Below are positions 63,695 to 64,000 of a stretch of 64,000 nucleotides of DNA, piece by piece. The position numbers were made by a program, and so were the translations under genes. This DNA is from QPIN01 sp965224575 (GTDB lineage: Bacteria > Pseudomonadota > Gammaproteobacteria > Methylococcales > Methylomonadaceae). The notes under the pieces are model-generated. The model saw only the letters and a program-made list of their open reading frames with translations, was not told the origin of the DNA and searched no databases. The DNA lies in NCBI GenBank assembly GCA_965224575.1, contig CBDCZQ010000006.1:2604001-2668000 (forward strand), written 5' to 3'. The first letter of the stretch is position 1. Each line of letters starts with the position of its first letter.

Positions 63695-64000
63695 ATGTCA
63701 GCACATTTAAAAGAAACATTAGTTATCGGTATTTCAGCAACCGCTTTGTTTGATTTAAAGGAAGCTGATAAAGTGTTTCGTGAAAAATACACCTCGGATA
63801 AGGATACTGCCATTGCAGAGTATCGTAAATATATGCTCGAGAGGGAAGGGGAGCCACTTGACGATGGTACTGGAATGCCGCTGGTTAAAGCGTTGTTAGA
63901 ATTAAATAAGTATCAACCAAAAGGTGAATCTCCACTTATCGAAGTGGTGGTTATGTCAAGAAATAGCCCAGAAACGGGTATAAGGGTATTGCAAAATATA
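63695..64000 (+). CDS. 5'-nucleotidase (PF06189), 3' end outside window
   Basis: First 102 residues (MSAHLKETLVIGISATALFD, 20). LVIGISATALFDLKEADKVF and REGEPLDDGTGMPLVKALLE (20) fit the PF06189 5'-nucleotidase family, with VVVMSRNSPETGIRV later. Probably hydrolyses nucleoside monophosphates; the C-terminal region is not in view. Follows yaiI by 8 bases, so possibly one operon. Confidence 0.88.
   Translation, partial: MSAHLKETLVIGISATALFDLKEADKVFREKYTSDKDTAIAEYRKYMLEREGEPLDDGTGMPLVKALLELNKYQPKGESPLIEVVVMSRNSPETGIRVLQNI

Overview
The window is AT-rich chromosomal DNA from a gammaproteobacterium. The gene content (LpxK, KdsB, PrmB, RecJ, MSHA-type pilins, split NrdJa/NrdJb, RND pumps) supports Gammaproteobacteria. 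The PEP-CTERM tail of the VPVPAAVWLFGSG type, together with RAYT/REP elements and many small foldback elements, makes a methanotroph-like (Methylococcales) host an attractive guess. That is an inference from style, because no methane-oxidation gene is present here.

Layout. 1-1.75 kb: 3' part of lipA, then a convergent GST and a small zinc-ribbon protein. 1.9-4.5 kb: a five-gene MSHA-type pilin/pseudopilin operon. 4.8-7.9 kb: a DUF2845 protein, an orphan FliK-like protein and a PEP-CTERM protein. 8.2-14.4 kb: a dense housekeeping run, prmB-aroC-MFS-exbB-exbD-lpxK-trm112-kdsB, joining aromatic amino acid synthesis and lipid A/Kdo synthesis. 14.6-18.2 kb: alaC-hom-thrC. 19.1-25.1 kb: recJ, fbp, and class II ribonucleotide reductase nrdJa-nrdJb behind tandem NrdR boxes. 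25.2-26.4 kb: a decayed IS3-family element. 26.5-31.3 kb: a membrane protein overlapping a fructose-6-phosphate-aldolase-type transaldolase, a rhomboid protease, a DUF937 protein and a TauE/SafE permease. 31.4-33.3 kb: an IS5/IS1182-like element nested inside a foldback element. 33.3-37.4 kb: an SDR and a TPR-CHAT lipoprotein.

37.4-50.6 kb is an envelope-export block. A six-gene operon (GST, MMPL-type RND transporter, SDR, DUF2147, LolA-like lipoprotein-sorting protein, DUF1302 outer-membrane protein) is divergent from a TetR regulator with two operator-like sites. Next to it is a complete tripartite RND efflux pump. The operon looks like a trans-envelope lipid or hydrophobic-molecule handling system.

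50.8-64 kb is an accessory region: two tiny membrane proteins, a Uma2-family gene broken by an IS1-family element, a type IV pilin with a sigma-54 promoter and its TfpX/TfpZ accessory gene, a RAYT transposase pseudogene among four REP-like repeats, two toxin-antitoxin pairs (one toxin lacking a catalytic Glu), an O-antigen ligase-like protein, a GT2 glycosyltransferase, and an initiating glycosylphosphotransferase pseudogene cut by an IS1595-family element. It ends with yaiI and the start of a 5'-nucleotidase gene.

The most distinctive non-genic feature is repetitive DNA: four 159-166 bp foldback elements with different ends but similar central hairpins, a second dispersed repeat (family A) and a third (family B) that brackets the RAYT remnant. 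I saw no rRNA, tRNA, CRISPR array or riboswitch, by reading only.
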